Below are positions 23,539-35,358 of a stretch of DNA of 64,000 nt, one piece after another (the stretch's first letter is position 1; every line of letters starts with the position of its first letter). Both the position numbers and the translations under genes were made by a program. Origin of the DNA: Rhodocollybia butyracea (taxonomy: Eukaryota > Basidiomycota > Agaricomycetes > Agaricales > Omphalotaceae); NCBI GenBank assembly GCA_015501585.1, contig JADNRY010000091.1, positions 152,746 to 216,745 of the forward strand. Reading direction: 5' to 3'. The notes under the pieces were generated by a model. The model was not told the DNA's origin. It searched no databases and saw nothing but the letters and a program-made list of their open reading frames with translations.

Positions 23539-25272
23539 CTAAATAAACTCCATATGCACGTCCAAGTCGGGTATATCATAAATTTCCCTGATTTCCCGGA
23601 TTTCATCTGTGCTCTCAACCTCTGTCAGGACCACCTTCTGCAATCGAGCAACAACCTTTCCATCGGTTTCTTCCTCGCCTCGAATGCGCGATAGAATCAT
23701 AGGCACTATCTCCGAGGGGCATTCCCAGTCGAGTCCATATATGGAATCGGTAGCACGCAATACAAGGTGGGTGATATACGGAAGAATAAGAGGTTGACCT
23801 CTGGTGTAGGTCATCGCTTTGATGAGAACGGCCAACCGGACAAATTCGTCTAGCCTCATCCCAAAAGAACGAACGGAAGGACAAGCGGCTAGTATTGGCA
23901 AGACTCTGCTTGAGAAAACTTCGTTATCGGATATGGGAAAGTCTACGAGTTCCAGAGACCGCAAGGTGATCGAGGAGCGCACTTGAAAATCAACCAAATC
24001 GGAAGCATCAGCAATGTAGCAGTACGGAGCGTCGCATCTAAGCGCTAGATGTTCAAGCTTTGGCGCTGTGATATATTGCAAAAGGCTGTTACTGGCCTCC
24101 CAGATCACCTTGTTATAGGAGAGCTCTAGTGAGCGCAGATGAGGGAGAGATGAGGAGAGATTGGGCAGGGATCTAAACACTGAGTGGTACTCTCCAATGA
24201 GAATCTCGAGGGTAATGAGATTCCGACATTCGGATAACACTTCAACGAAGCCGTTTAGTGGTAGACCCTCAGACACACCATCCATCTTCCTCAAATCGAG
24301 TCTAAGTGATGTAAGTTGAGCAAGAGGTACGTGGAAATCATCCAGTACCGGTCGGAATGCGTTGGCAGGCTCGACGACTCGAACATCACGAAGTTTGGGC
24401 GCCTTGAGAAGGGTGAGGGGAACGTAAGGGCCAAAGGCTTGGATACTTTCGATGACTATGGTCAACGAGATTGTTTCCAAGAGAGGAAACTCCAACTCAT
24501 TGAAGCAAGTAAGCAGAGCAAACATCTCCGCAGATGCTGTTATTTCAATCGAGCGAATTTGTGGGGAAAATTCGACGAGTGAATCAATAACGCATCTGGC
24601 CTTGTGCATAAGCGCTATGTTCACTACTGGAGGCCAAGAACTCGCAAATCTGGACTCGGGATCATCATCGACAACCTGGGTAGTCAAGACTAACTCGATG
24701 TCTAAAGGCATACCGAGACTTCGACTGAACCATTGTTTGACCGAGGGAGCATCGTCATCCAGAAGAATCCTCCAATGCGAACGAATATCGAGATATAATC
24801 TCGACCAGACACGTGGAGTAGCGTAGAGAGCATTCCTCCACGCTTTACAGGCGCCGCCCACAGCCAAAATATACCCAGGATCATATTCAATATAGTTCGT
24901 AAGACAAACAAGCTCGAAGATCAAGGAAAGGATCTCGAGTGGCACACGGCGGATAGGTGAAAGGATGTTCCGGTGCATAGCGATGACAGTGCTTAACTGT
25001 TGCATCCACCCATCGATTTTCGCAGCAATTTCAGGTGATTTTGAGCCGGTCATCTGCATCAGCATCTGGTCTATATGATGTGTCTGGGCTAGCAGAACTT
25101 CGAATTCGGATAGAGAAGTTTGGAGACAAGATATATCGGAGTGTGTGAGATTTACCGGCCATTCGATTTGCGCAAGACCAAGATAGTATCCGACTGCATG
25201 GCTGAAGGGCATAGGTTCCAAGCTCTTTGAGTAGAATGCAGATGAAAGACAAAGGAAACGGATTAAAAACAC
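23539..25272 (-). CDS. F-box protein, family 2, intact copy
   Basis: A single 577-codon frame without introns. Residues ~103-165 carry the F-box: RNILSPIRRVPLEILSLIFE, then GGACKAWRNALYATPRVWS, a layout common in Agaricomycete F-box proteins, where a short helical N-terminal region precedes the box. The rest is leucine-rich with recurring strand-helix units (LTSLRLDLRKM, LRSLELSYNK, LEHLALRCDA, LRSLELVDFP), so a leucine-rich-repeat-like substrate platform is likely. It probably acts as an SCF adaptor; the substrate is unknown. An alternative start is the Met at residue 21, where similarity to the 35359-37106 copy becomes clearer. Fragments of paralogues lie at 26942 and 33170. Confidence 0.75.
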   Translation of the reverse strand: MFLIRFLCLSSAFYSKSLEPMPFSHAVGYYLGLAQIEWPVNLTHSDISCLQTSLSEFEVLLAQTHHIDQMLMQMTGSKSPEIAAKIDGWMQQLSTVIAMHRNILSPIRRVPLEILSLIFELVCLTNYIEYDPGYILAVGGACKAWRNALYATPRVWSRLYLDIRSHWRILLDDDAPSVKQWFSRSLGMPLDIELVLTTQVVDDDPESRFASSWPPVVNIALMHKARCVIDSLVEFSPQIRSIEITASAEMFALLTCFNELEFPLLETISLTIVIESIQAFGPYVPLTLLKAPKLRDVRVVEPANAFRPVLDDFHVPLAQLTSLRLDLRKMDGVSEGLPLNGFVEVLSECRNLITLEILIGEYHSVFRSLPNLSSSLPHLRSLELSYNKVIWEASNSLLQYITAPKLEHLALRCDAPYCYIADASDLVDFQVRSSITLRSLELVDFPISDNEVFSSRVLPILAACPSVRSFGMRLDEFVRLAVLIKAMTYTRGQPLILPYITHLVLRATDSIYGLDWECPSEIVPMILSRIRGEEETDGKVVARLQKVVLTEVESTDEIREIREIYDIPDLDVHMEFI

Positions 25273-26941
25273 GAGGCCAAAGATAAATCACGTGGGAAGG
25301 TCAATGGTACGATATCCCTTTAGCGTTTACCCTAGCGAGTGCTAGTCAGAAAGACGGAGTCCGTTATTGAAGAGTCTCAGAGAACGTACCTGTTGAATAT
25401 TAGGCGTACTGACTTTCCGACAGTTCTTCAGTAAAAGACGACAGGTTGCCAGTCATTGAAAAGTAGAGATGATGTACAATCAGTACATTATAACCAACCA
25501 ATGCGTCCTGGTGGCATATTAGTACAAAGTCTCTAATACGTCCATGAGAAACGGTAATCTAATAACACTCGTGGAGGGATCCAAACCTTCGATGAGAGCA
25601 CATATACATTCATATACCATTCCGTTATCGAGTTACCGAGAGAGCGTCTTCTTCGAGAGGGATTGGTCTTGGATATGGGGGTCATGCAACAGCCTAAAGC
25701 ACATCATACATGATGAGTGGTTTGATAAGCTAGAAAAACGAAAAACACGAACATGAATCATTGCTCTTTCAAGTTCTAGAAGGAACGCTGCTCCTGGACC
25801 AGTGTCGAGCGAAAACACTTTGAACATGCAGTTATCCAGCCGTCCTGGAGGTTTATTGTGTGAAGCATGAATCCAGTCGTAGAAGAGAGTCTATAGCGAT
25901 ATTAGTTGATTATGGCGCATCAAGGTAAGATGTCTGGAGTCACCTGTGCTGTTGGTCGCCACCAACCACGTCGTACAGATTGAGGAAATAAAGCAAGAAG
26001 AAAGTCGCATTTGATAGTGAACATTTGAACGGTGGCCAAAAGAAGGCATAGAATGAGCGCTCCCAGTGCCGGGGAAGCTTTGAAGTGTCATTGAGCAACA
26101 ACGTAACGAACAGAAACAAGTGTACTATAGTGGCGTGTAGGTTATCGGTGGATTCTCCTTCCCATACCCGACAAGATCCAACAAGTGGACGGAGAGACTC
26201 AGAGAGCTTCGTTGTACCGGCACAGAGGATACTATAGTGCGACCACGCGAAGGTTTCATTGGAACGTCGAGTTGGACCGTGATGGAAATTAGGTGGAATG
26301 ACGGAGAGGTACGTTCCCAAGCTCTTCTCCTTGGCCCGAGATCATGAACACATCCAAATGGTAGAAAGTATTAGCGCTGCGGTAGCCTTGAAGCTAAGGA
26401 GACCTTCTAAAATTATATAAGTCGGAGAAAACTTGGAAGTATTGCCTTACGCACCATGGCTTTGTAAAGAAAAAAAAACACTACGACTTTTCAGTACTCA
26501 ATTACCATTTTGTCTTCTCTTTACAAGGTACAGTCACATAATGATATTATTGCTGAATATGAGCATTACGCCGCGTGAGTAATTCTTCCGGTATCCAGAT
26601 ATCCAAGGGCTGTAGAAGAAGAGATGGTGGTAAAGATGGTGGACTCCGGGAGCGGCGCTTTGGTCGGTCCGTTACAGCCGGATTTCTCCATCCGATAGAC
26701 GTTTTGCGACATCGCTATAACGCGTGTTTAGATCTACGCAGGTGATATTGCTCAATTAAGTCATTCCGAACTTCTTATAAACCAGAGTACTAAATAGTCT
26801 GGGAAGGATAGGTCGCACTTCAGCCAAGTTGTTAGTTCTCAAACGAGCGTCAAGTTTATATTTCATTGTATCCCATCTGTCATGAATTGTCACACTGCAT
26901 ACTGAATATGAATATTTGAATACCGAGTACTGAGGCTTAAC
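25273..26941. other. Duplicated spacer of the F-box family 2 array
   Basis: No gene. 25500-26880 aligns with 34100-35290, for example the ATACCAT/ATACCAC...ATCGAGTTACCGAGAG block at 25615/34247 and the CCAGTGCCGGGGAAGCTTTG block near 26065/34640. It is the spacer between two tandem family-2 F-box copies. Confidence 0.6.
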
Positions 26942-27298
26942 CTACATCCTCCGGAGGGAAAATTTCGCATGCACGTCTAAATCGAAAATATTGTAAATTT
27001 CTCGGAACGCCTCTGTTCTCACAATGTCTGTCAGGACCACCTTCTGTAATCGAGAAACTACCACTCCATCGGTCTCTTCTGCACCTTGAATGCGCGATAG
27101 AATCATATGCACTAGCTCCTGGGCCGACGAAGGGCATTCCAAGTCAAGTCCATATTCTGACTCGGATGCACGCAACGAAAGGTGGGTGATATACGGAAGG
27201 ATAACAGGTTGACATCTGGTGTAGATCATGGCTTGGGCGAAAGCGATAACTGGCCGGACATATCCTCTCAAAAAGTGAACCGAGGAACAAGCTGCTAG
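26942..27298 (-). pseudogene. F-box family 2, 3' fragment
   Basis: The minus strand encodes the C-terminal ~110 residues of the family (PVILPYITHLSLRASESEYG, VVSRLQKVVLTDI, AFREIYN), close to the copy at 35359-37106. It ends abruptly near 27298, where sequence homologous to the second exon region of the gene at 37528-38646 begins. The F-box and most of the repeat region are missing. Confidence 0.8.
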
Positions 27299-27302
27299 TC
27301 CA

Positions 27303-27840
27303 AATGCTTCTGTTAAAATTCTGGCATTGGCTGGAGCTCTTCTTTACACCGTACTAATTGGGAACATAGAGAAAGGCACAGTCGAGGAAGGACACTTGGC
27401 GGCTGACCACATCTGCCTCGTAAAACAACCAACTCCACCTCATAATAACCAGGCGCAAAGTGGTGGATGGCTTCACGGGACTAATGTATCGACACACTAT
27501 GATATTGTTAATAAAAACTGCGTGTCGAGCTCTAAAAACCCCCCTCCCTAATCTCAAATATCCAGACTATCATCAGGGCATATAATAATTTCAGTCACAA
27601 ACAAGCGAGATTGTCTATATGTTTCATGTTTGAGCAAAAATTGGAAGCTAGTAGCTTCATAGGAACCTTGAACTCACAATCCCCGGAACCGTCCTAGCTC
27701 TCCGACCCAAGGGGATCACCCTACTTCAAGACCTCAACACACTGCTTACGCCGGAGCAAGCCAGCAGCATAATTTGAATAATGCCCAGGTCTTGATGTGC
27801 AGTATAGTGTGCGCTCAGCTCGGCTAGTAAGACCCCGTTC
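27303..27840 (+). pseudogene. Truncated copy of the His/Asn-rich gene at 37528-38646
   Basis: The sequence from GCTTCTGTTAAAATTCTGG onward follows 37716-38370 with small deletions and substitutions: the equivalents of exon 2, intron 2, exon 3 and the start of exon 4 can all be aligned. The first exon and promoter are missing, and the frame is broken. It was fused to the F-box fragment by a deletion. Confidence 0.75.
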
Positions 27841-28488
27841 TCCTTTCCGTCGGTTTGAGCTCGTTCCTCGGCACCCCGAGTCATACATTGTCATTTATTC
27901 GATCTCTAGACTCCTATTTTCCTTGTATCTACTATTTATATTCTGGGAGCCGCAGTAGATTCAAGTTTTCCCTTGTCTAACTTGACTGTGAGCTCTCAGG
28001 TAAATTGTTTCTACAAAGTTTTCTCTATTTTCTAACTTGACTGTTACACACAGCTACTTACTAGCCATTTTGGTCTGATTCTACGCTACCCACCCACCTT
28101 CACCCTATTTTACATTCCCTCCTATCATATGAACAATGTACTACAGTAACCATGCTCCGTGCTAATACATCCTCCCAGAAAGTCATCGCTGTCTTCAGGA
28201 CGTCTCCCGTGTCTGCCGCTGTGTCTGTCTAACTTCCTTCGGGGAACAAAATGGCACCTCGTTGATTAGAAGAATCAAACACTCGTTTGCCTACAAGACC
28301 CTACCTTCCCTGGTCAGAGTCAGGGCTTGACAACGACCGAGAACTGTTCATTGAAGAAAAAATGGTTGGGATAGTAGTCTGTAGAGACCAGTACATGTCC
28401 ATATTGTATTTGTACACAGCTTGTTAACATAGGATAAGTATCTTGAGCTTCTTGGCTGGATTGCTAAGCTTTGTACTCGACAGTCTAT
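27841..28488. other. Intergenic, no gene seen
   Basis: A pyrimidine-rich stretch without long open frames or recognisable motifs. It probably includes the 3' region of the minus-strand gene ending at 28489. Confidence 0.4.
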
Positions 28489-30431
28489 TTATGAGCGTAA
28501 CTGACTTGGACCAGCCTCTTTCTGCATAGGCACAAATCTGATTGGCCCTTTCTCATCATCGTATATCTGGAGCACCGGAAGCTGTCAGCTAAAAGACTGT
28601 AGTAGTAAGTCAGTGATACCACTGAACTCACCACAGGCACTAGTGTGTTCAACGGATCCACTGTGTTGTCTGGGATCTCCAATTCAATATCCGCAACTGA
28701 CATATAAACCCCTCGCTTGACTTCGGTTTCAATCTCGTCTACATTGTCCCACTGATTATAGTCCAATGGAGCCCCAATGTTACCAAGAAATCGGTTCTCA
28801 GCAAAATCAAGCGTGCTAAGTGGAGGGGCAATTGCATTGGAGGGGCCTTCACTAGAGTGTTGGATGGTGCGGTTAGAAAAAGCACGAAGGTTGAGGACAA
28901 AATGAATTATTAAGATATTTGCTAGGCTGGAAAAGTATGTTGTTGGGATGACTAGTTTCAATGATAGTACACGTACACGCTGAGAAACGGGTCAATAATG
29001 TCTTCAAACTCTAACCATGTATTTGACATCTATACAACATTTCAATTTTCAAAATGTTCGCTCTCCAACAAGAGGGTTAGCTTACTGTTCCTGGAAAGAT
29101 GGATGCCTAGATTGGAGGTTAGAAGGATTAGCATGGTAAGTCAAATAAGACTCCCAAATGCAAAAGCCATGTCAAGACCTGCAATTATGAAGATAGTGCT
29201 ACGGGTTGACAAGGTTCTATTTTAGGCTGTCACAAAAACTTCAATAGTAAGGGGCTTACAAGAAGTACAGAGTGCCTATTCACAATGTTCCATGTTAATA
29301 ATCGCCCTGCATTGTGACAATAATTCACTAACCATCACATAGGACTACTTCGGCAATGCTATGAATACCAGCTTTTCGGGATTGCATGAGGTGACCAGCA
29401 GTTTTGACCAAAATTAAAATGAAAATAGTAGTGTCAAAAGTCAATTGGAGGAAGGGAGAAATAACAGCCACTATGTAGTATGATGGAGATGGTTGACCTG
29501 GAGCTATCACGCCAGTCAATAGAAGACTCACAACTGGCATGGAAAAGATAGAGCAATCAGTACAAGGGATAGATAAGAGAAAGAAATGATGGATATGCTG
29601 ACATTTCAGTCTCAAAACCCCCACCCGAAGACAAACACGGTGCAAATGGCTCAAGATATGTTCCTTGGGTGTTTATGGTTGGAGCCGAGAACCATATCTA
29701 CATAATCTCAATGTAGTTGGTCAAACCTATGATAAAGGGCATACCAAGAAGCCACCAACAACATCCGCAATAATAAATGGGCATAACAGAATAAGCAGGG
29801 GTCGCTTCTGACCAAACAGTGCATAAACCCTCAAGACGGAAAGTACTACAGCAAACAATTCTCAGTCAACCTATTTTGATCCGGATAGAGAGTCGAGATG
29901 ACATACATTTCATTGCTGCATCGCTAGTACTACCAGTAACACGTCCTACAAAACTGAGATCTCTACAGCTGTGCACACCACACAAACACCGCACAATATA
30001 TTTCTGAGTCAAGCTGAAGCAAATACAAAGGGAAAATAAACCTTATATCTGTTAAGGTTTGTCCTGGGAGTCCGAAGTCGAGAGCCAGATCCAAAATCAG
30101 AGTCAGCATAAAACAATAGCGTGCCAGAATAAACAGCATAGAGGTGCCTGTGAGCCGACGGGCCCATATCATTTGAAGTTCAGTTGGGATTGTGAGGAAG
30201 AAGTTGTAAAATAATAAAACTGCAGGTTATGAACTCAAAGCATAAGCAAGATACATTCACTTTCTGGAGTTTGAATAGAGACCAATCTGACCAGAGGAAG
30301 ATAGCACCACGTAGTTGTTCAACCTATAATATATGGCAATGTGACATGTTGATCTTCATACGAAGCCTTGGTTGCTCAACTTACTTGTCTTCTTTAGCGA
30401 GTGCCTGGTCAAGGCTGGATGAGTTTGGCAT
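28489..30431 (-). pseudogene. DUF6533-like seven-helix membrane protein, probably decayed
   Basis: Minus-strand blocks in order resemble the basidiomycete DUF6533 family as I know it: YNFFLTIPTELQMIWARR with following hydrophobic LFILARYCFMLTLILDLAL (~30080-30205); VLSVLRVYALFGQKRPLLIL (~29790-29850); FLQLTFDTTIFILILVKTAG with HSIAEVVLCDG|TLYFL spliced across a GTTAGT intron (~29245-29470); TYFSSLANILIIHFVLNLRAF (~28870-28940); and a hydrophilic C-tail ending PMQKEAGPSQLRS at 28489. The expected exon joins fail at the LYNFF block (splice phase does not fit) and near 29990 (in-frame stop or frameshift), so I call it a pseudogene; wrong exon choice by me is possible. Function of the family is unknown. 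Confidence 0.55.
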
Positions 30432-33169
30432 GGGGGTGAAAGACTAGAGTGCTGTTCATCAGTTTTGAAGACATGAGTATAAGTAGAAACTTGAGGCAGG
30501 GTCTGGGACTTCGAATAGATAGATACAAGGGGTATGCCGAAGTCAATTGTAGCCTCTACAGCTATTGTCAATTATTGTTCATGTTCAGATGGTTGATGAT
30601 TTCAGCGAGCAACGACCCCCTGTCTGGAAATAAAGCTTGAATATACTGACTGTGCTGCGCAATATGTGCCAAACTGTTTTGATCACGGAGCCTCGTACTA
30701 AGTTCGGAAGGGAATTTGGAAAATGCGGCTGTGCTAGTACTGGAAAGAACAACGGCAGAGGTTCCCCTTAACGCCTTCTCAAAGTTCCGTAAAGAAAATG
30801 ATTGATGATTTCTGATGATTTCTGGAGATTAGATGGTGTTGCCAAGGTGGACAACTGATTGAGAAGTCTTGACATTCGCACAGGTTCATCAAGGTAAAAT
30901 AAATGGTTTTATAACACAGTGTTGACATAGTAGCACTGCAAAGTTTGACCGGGGTCTTATTTCAAATTGGGCTTTATTTTCAAAAGATAGCAATTCTTGG
31001 ATGGGTTACTTAGCAGTCGAATATATCACTGCCTAGCCAGCATAGTACAGCATATTGTAGCTATATAATATATATATATGTTAACAAAACATCTGATCTT
31101 GAGAAAGGAGTCAGCAGACCGTCGAAAGTGCGGGGTTCGACTCCCTTAAGTGCAACTTTAATGCCCCCATGTGACCACTCAGAAATTGGGCATAACCCTG
31201 TTCTGAGACTGGGGGACGGAAGACCCGAAGCAGAAGCTCCTGCTCAGAGTGGCAACCTGACAGCTAACCCCTGTTTAGGATCAGATGTAAGTGATAAGTG
31301 CCACACTTATTCTCAACTTATTCTTAACATGACAAGGTTTGGTGGACCCACAGAGGCTATATTGCTATATCGAGTGATGGATGGTGAGATATGGTATGAT
31401 CTTGTAATGATCGGCCCGGATATCTCGGACTTGACCAAGTCACTGCTCAAGGTCTAACAATATACCGTTGGCAGCTGCTACATACGATGTTGTGCCTTGC
31501 TAGTAGGATACAGTAGATTTTCTGGGGAAAGGACTCCCAATGGAGCCATAGGTGGTGAACGAAAACCAGAACATTGAAGACTGGCAGAGGGATAGGTGCT
31601 TCAGTTCGTGACTCATGCGCTCACTGAACTTGGCTGGCAGTTTTACTAGCGTATACATAATTCCAGCTTTCAAGAATGCTTCGGCATTCTTTGACCATAC
31701 AGCCTTACCCGTGCTCTCTGGTCACCGCGGTATTTTCACTGTCGCCAGCTATGATAACACTGTTGACGGTGACTCGTGCCTACATTGATGTTGACCCTCT
31801 ATGGTATCTGAAGATTTATCCGCCGTTGATCTGCCCGCAACTTTGTGATGGGATTTACGATTACTTACGATCACGGCCAGGAAAGACGGCTAGGCTCGGT
31901 GTGGGCCTCATCGATTGTGCTATGCTGATGATATCACCCGCATCGTTCAAGAGAAGCACCATAGCCTTCATGAATTCTCGGAGATGTCGGATAAATGCGT
32001 GGACTTGTCTTGATACCTTGGATTGTAAAGTAAGCGTAGGTAAGTGTGTCTCATGTACGGGTCATCGATCATTCCCAGTGGCATAGTTATGGTTGGGACG
32101 GCCCCCGAATTTCCAAGGGCCGCAAGTGAACTGGTACAATGTGTAGGCCACACCCATGTCCTATACCCGTCTGCATCTCAATTGTTATGGGCCACGTTCC
32201 CATTTCATCGTGGCAGGTCCAGGTTAGTATGGGAATGAAATCCGTTCACGATCGACGAGCCTTCTTAGAGTGTCTTGAAGCTTTTAAAGACGTTTGTAGT
32301 TTGAAATGAAACATCTGTTGGATTGCAAAGGAAACCCATCTTACTTGTACTTGTTCAAGTTTGTACATCGATTCGGACCGTCAGATGCAACAAAGGAACT
32401 CGAAAAATTGGTCAATTGAGCGATCGCAGTTATTTCAGCCTGCTCACAACAAGTATCTACGTCTCTTCCGTCCCCACTTGTCTTTGGATTCCTTCACTAA
32501 TGACTCCCTAAGATTTCCAGCAAGCAAAGCAGGTGCAAACACTGAGGGTGGCGCCCGTATATTGATCCCTTTCGCTTTAACGTCGACATCATCAGTGGTC
32601 AGCTCAAAGGCTGTGCTTTCGGTTTACTAAAAAAACTCCGGAAAGTCAATAGTGAGGTTTTTCGAGTGTTACAATGAGGTCAGGGCGTTACATGCAGTTG
32701 TAACTCATCATAGGACTTGATGCGTTTCATGTACAATGGCCTAGGGAGGAGGCCCGGGGAAGTTTTTGTACCCATTTAATATGTGTAAACGTCACCGAGA
32801 ATTCATTCACCATTGTTGACCTCGAGGGAAGATTTCCAAGCACCCATTCAAGAACGCCATTTTAAATGACGAGCTGTGATGAGAGTGTCGGACCGCCGTG
32901 CAGAGGAAACCACCAGTTGTGCTCCTTCCCGTCCTCTCCAGTAAACACTCCTTGTCTATAAATATGTTCATCAGATGAGGTAACATCAGTTTTTGGTAGT
33001 ATTCACTGGCCCCTGGCACGAAATCCATGCTTGCAAAGAAAGTTCCTGGTGCTTCCCGACCTATCTCAAACTGCTACTTTGAGATCATTTGTATCGACAT
33101 CCTCGTCGCCACATAGCCACCACTAGGAAGCAAGAGATTACCTAGGGTACGCCTACATCCTCCAAGGAA
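30432..33169. other. Intergenic with unrecognised fragments
   Basis: No gene can be supported. A run of AT dinucleotides lies near 31064-31079. 31134-31144 is an isolated match to the RNA polymerase III B box. A plus-strand frame at 31676-32086 has a cysteine-containing product I do not recognise. On the minus strand ~32070-32150 the stretch WPTHCTSSLAALGNSGAVPT followed by ITMPLG vaguely recalls the end of amidase-signature enzymes, but nothing else of such an enzyme is seen. Confidence 0.4.
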
Positions 33170-34010
33170 AAAGCTTTACATGCACTTCCGAGTCGGGAAT
33201 ATTATAAATTTCTCGGAACGCCTCTGTTCTCGCAACTTCTGCCAGGACCATCTTCCACAATCGAGGAACTACCACTCCATCAGTCTCTTCTGCACCCTTG
33301 GGTGCGCGATAGAATCATATGCACGAACTCTGAAGGGCATTCAAAGTCAACTCATACTCGGACTCGGAAGCACCTAACGAAACGTGGGCAACATATCTTT
33401 TTTCAGTATCATCTCAAAAGAATGAACCGAGGGACAAGAGGCTAGTATTGGTATAAGAAAAATCCGTCATCGGATATTGGAAAGTCTACGAGTTTCAAAG
33501 ACTGCAAAGTGATCGAGGAGCGGGTTTGGGAATCAACCAAGTCAGAAGCATCAACGAGGAAGTAGTGTGGAATGTCACATCTAAGAGTTAGATGTTAAGT
33601 TTTTGGCGCTGTGATATATTTCAAGAGGCTGTTACCAGGATAACATTATGATAGGAGAGCTCTAGTGAGCGCCGATGTGGAAGATGTGGGGAGAGAGTGA
33701 GCAAGGATCTAAACACTGAGTGATACTTTCCAATGAGAATCTCGAGGGTAGTGAGATTATGACATTCGGATAGAACTTCAACGAAGCCGTTTAGTGGTGG
33801 ACCCTCAAACCGACATTTGGTCTATATGATGTGTCTGCTAGCAGAATTTCGAAGTCGGATAGAGAAGTTTGGATACAAGATATATTGGACGATATGAGAT
33901 CTACTGGCCATTCAATTTGCACAAGAGTATCCTACTGTATGGCTGAGGGGCATAAGTTCCAAGCTATTCGAGTAGAATGCAGATGAAAGACAAAAGGAAA
34001 CGGATTAGAA
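33170..34010 (-). pseudogene. F-box family 2, decayed and internally deleted copy
   Basis: The sequence follows the minus-strand F-box family-2 gene from its 3' end (near 33180) to its 5' end (near 34000) but covers only ~840 bp instead of ~1735. The 3' part matches the copies at 26942 and 35359, a middle piece (33420-33800) matches the repeat region, and then the sequence jumps to the N-terminal region (33805-33990, equivalent to ~25060-25260). Many small indels break the frame. Confidence 0.7.
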
Positions 34011-35358
34011 ACACGAGTGACGAGGCCAAAGATAAGTCACGTGGTAAGGAGTTAATATCCCTTTACAGGCTTTAGCGTTTACTCTAGCGAGATTCAGAAA
34101 GATGGAGTTGCCTGTCATTGAAGTCGAGACGATGTACAATCAGTACATTATATCCAACCAATGCCGTCCTGGTGGCATAGTACATAGTACCTTTGAAGTC
34201 TCTAGTACGTCCATGAGAAACGATGAGAGCATATATGCATTCATATACCACCCCATTATCGAGTTACCGAGAGTGCGTCCTCGCCGAGAGGGATTGGTTT
34301 TGGATATGGAGCATCATGCATCAAAGCCTAAAGCACATCATACATGAATGGTTTGATACGCTAGAAAAACAAAAAAACACGAATATGAATCATTTACTCT
34401 TTCGAATTCTAGAAGGAACGCTGATCCTGGACCAGTGTCGAGCGAAAATTCAGTCGTAGAAGAGAGTCTATAGCGATATTAGCTGATTATGGTGCATCAA
34501 GGTAAAATGCCTTGAGTCACCTGTGCTGTTCGTCGCCGCCAACCACTTCATACAGTTGAGGAAATTAAGCAAGAAGAAAGTCGCATTTGGTAGTGAACGT
34601 CTGAACGATGGCCGAAAGAAGGCATAGAATGAGCGCTGCCAGTGCCGGGGAAGCTTTGAAGTGTCATTGACTCAGCAACAACGTTATGAACGTTGAACAA
34701 GGGTACTATAGTGGCGTGTAGGTTATCGGTGGATTCTCCATGGTGCGAACGCGCAAAGTTTCGGAACATCGAGTTGGACAGACTGAGATCGTGAGCAAAT
34801 GGCGGGGAGTGATAGCGCTGCGGGAACGTTCTGAAGCTAAGGTGATTTTCCAAAATTAGGTCAGAGGGAACTTGACATACTGCCTTACGCACCATGGCGC
34901 GCTTTGTAAAAAAACACTCTGACTTTTCAGTACTCAATTGCCATTTTGTCTTCTCTTCATACATATTATTGTTGAATATGAGCGTTACGCCGCGTGAGTG
35001 ATTCTTCCGGTATCCAGCTATCCAAGGGCTGTAGAAGAGATGGTGGTGAAGAAGAGATGGTGGGACTGGCACTTTGATCGGTCCGTTACAGCCGGATGTC
35101 CCGATAGACGCTTTTGGGAGGGCGACATCTACGCAGGTGATATTGCTCAAGTATAGATTAAGTCATTCCGAGATTCTTACGAACCAGAGTACTAAATAGT
35201 CTAGGAAGGATAGGTCACACTTCAGCCAAGTTGCTAGTTCTCGTTGGTCAAACGAGCATCAAGTTTATATTTCCTATCTGTCATGAATTGTTGCAATACT
35301 GCTACTGCATACTGAGTCCTGAGTACTGCGGATTCACCTACATCCTCCAGGGGGAGAA
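34011..35358. other. Duplicated spacer of the F-box family 2 array
   Basis: Homologous to 25273-26941, somewhat shorter through internal deletions. No coding sequence recognised. Confidence 0.55.
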
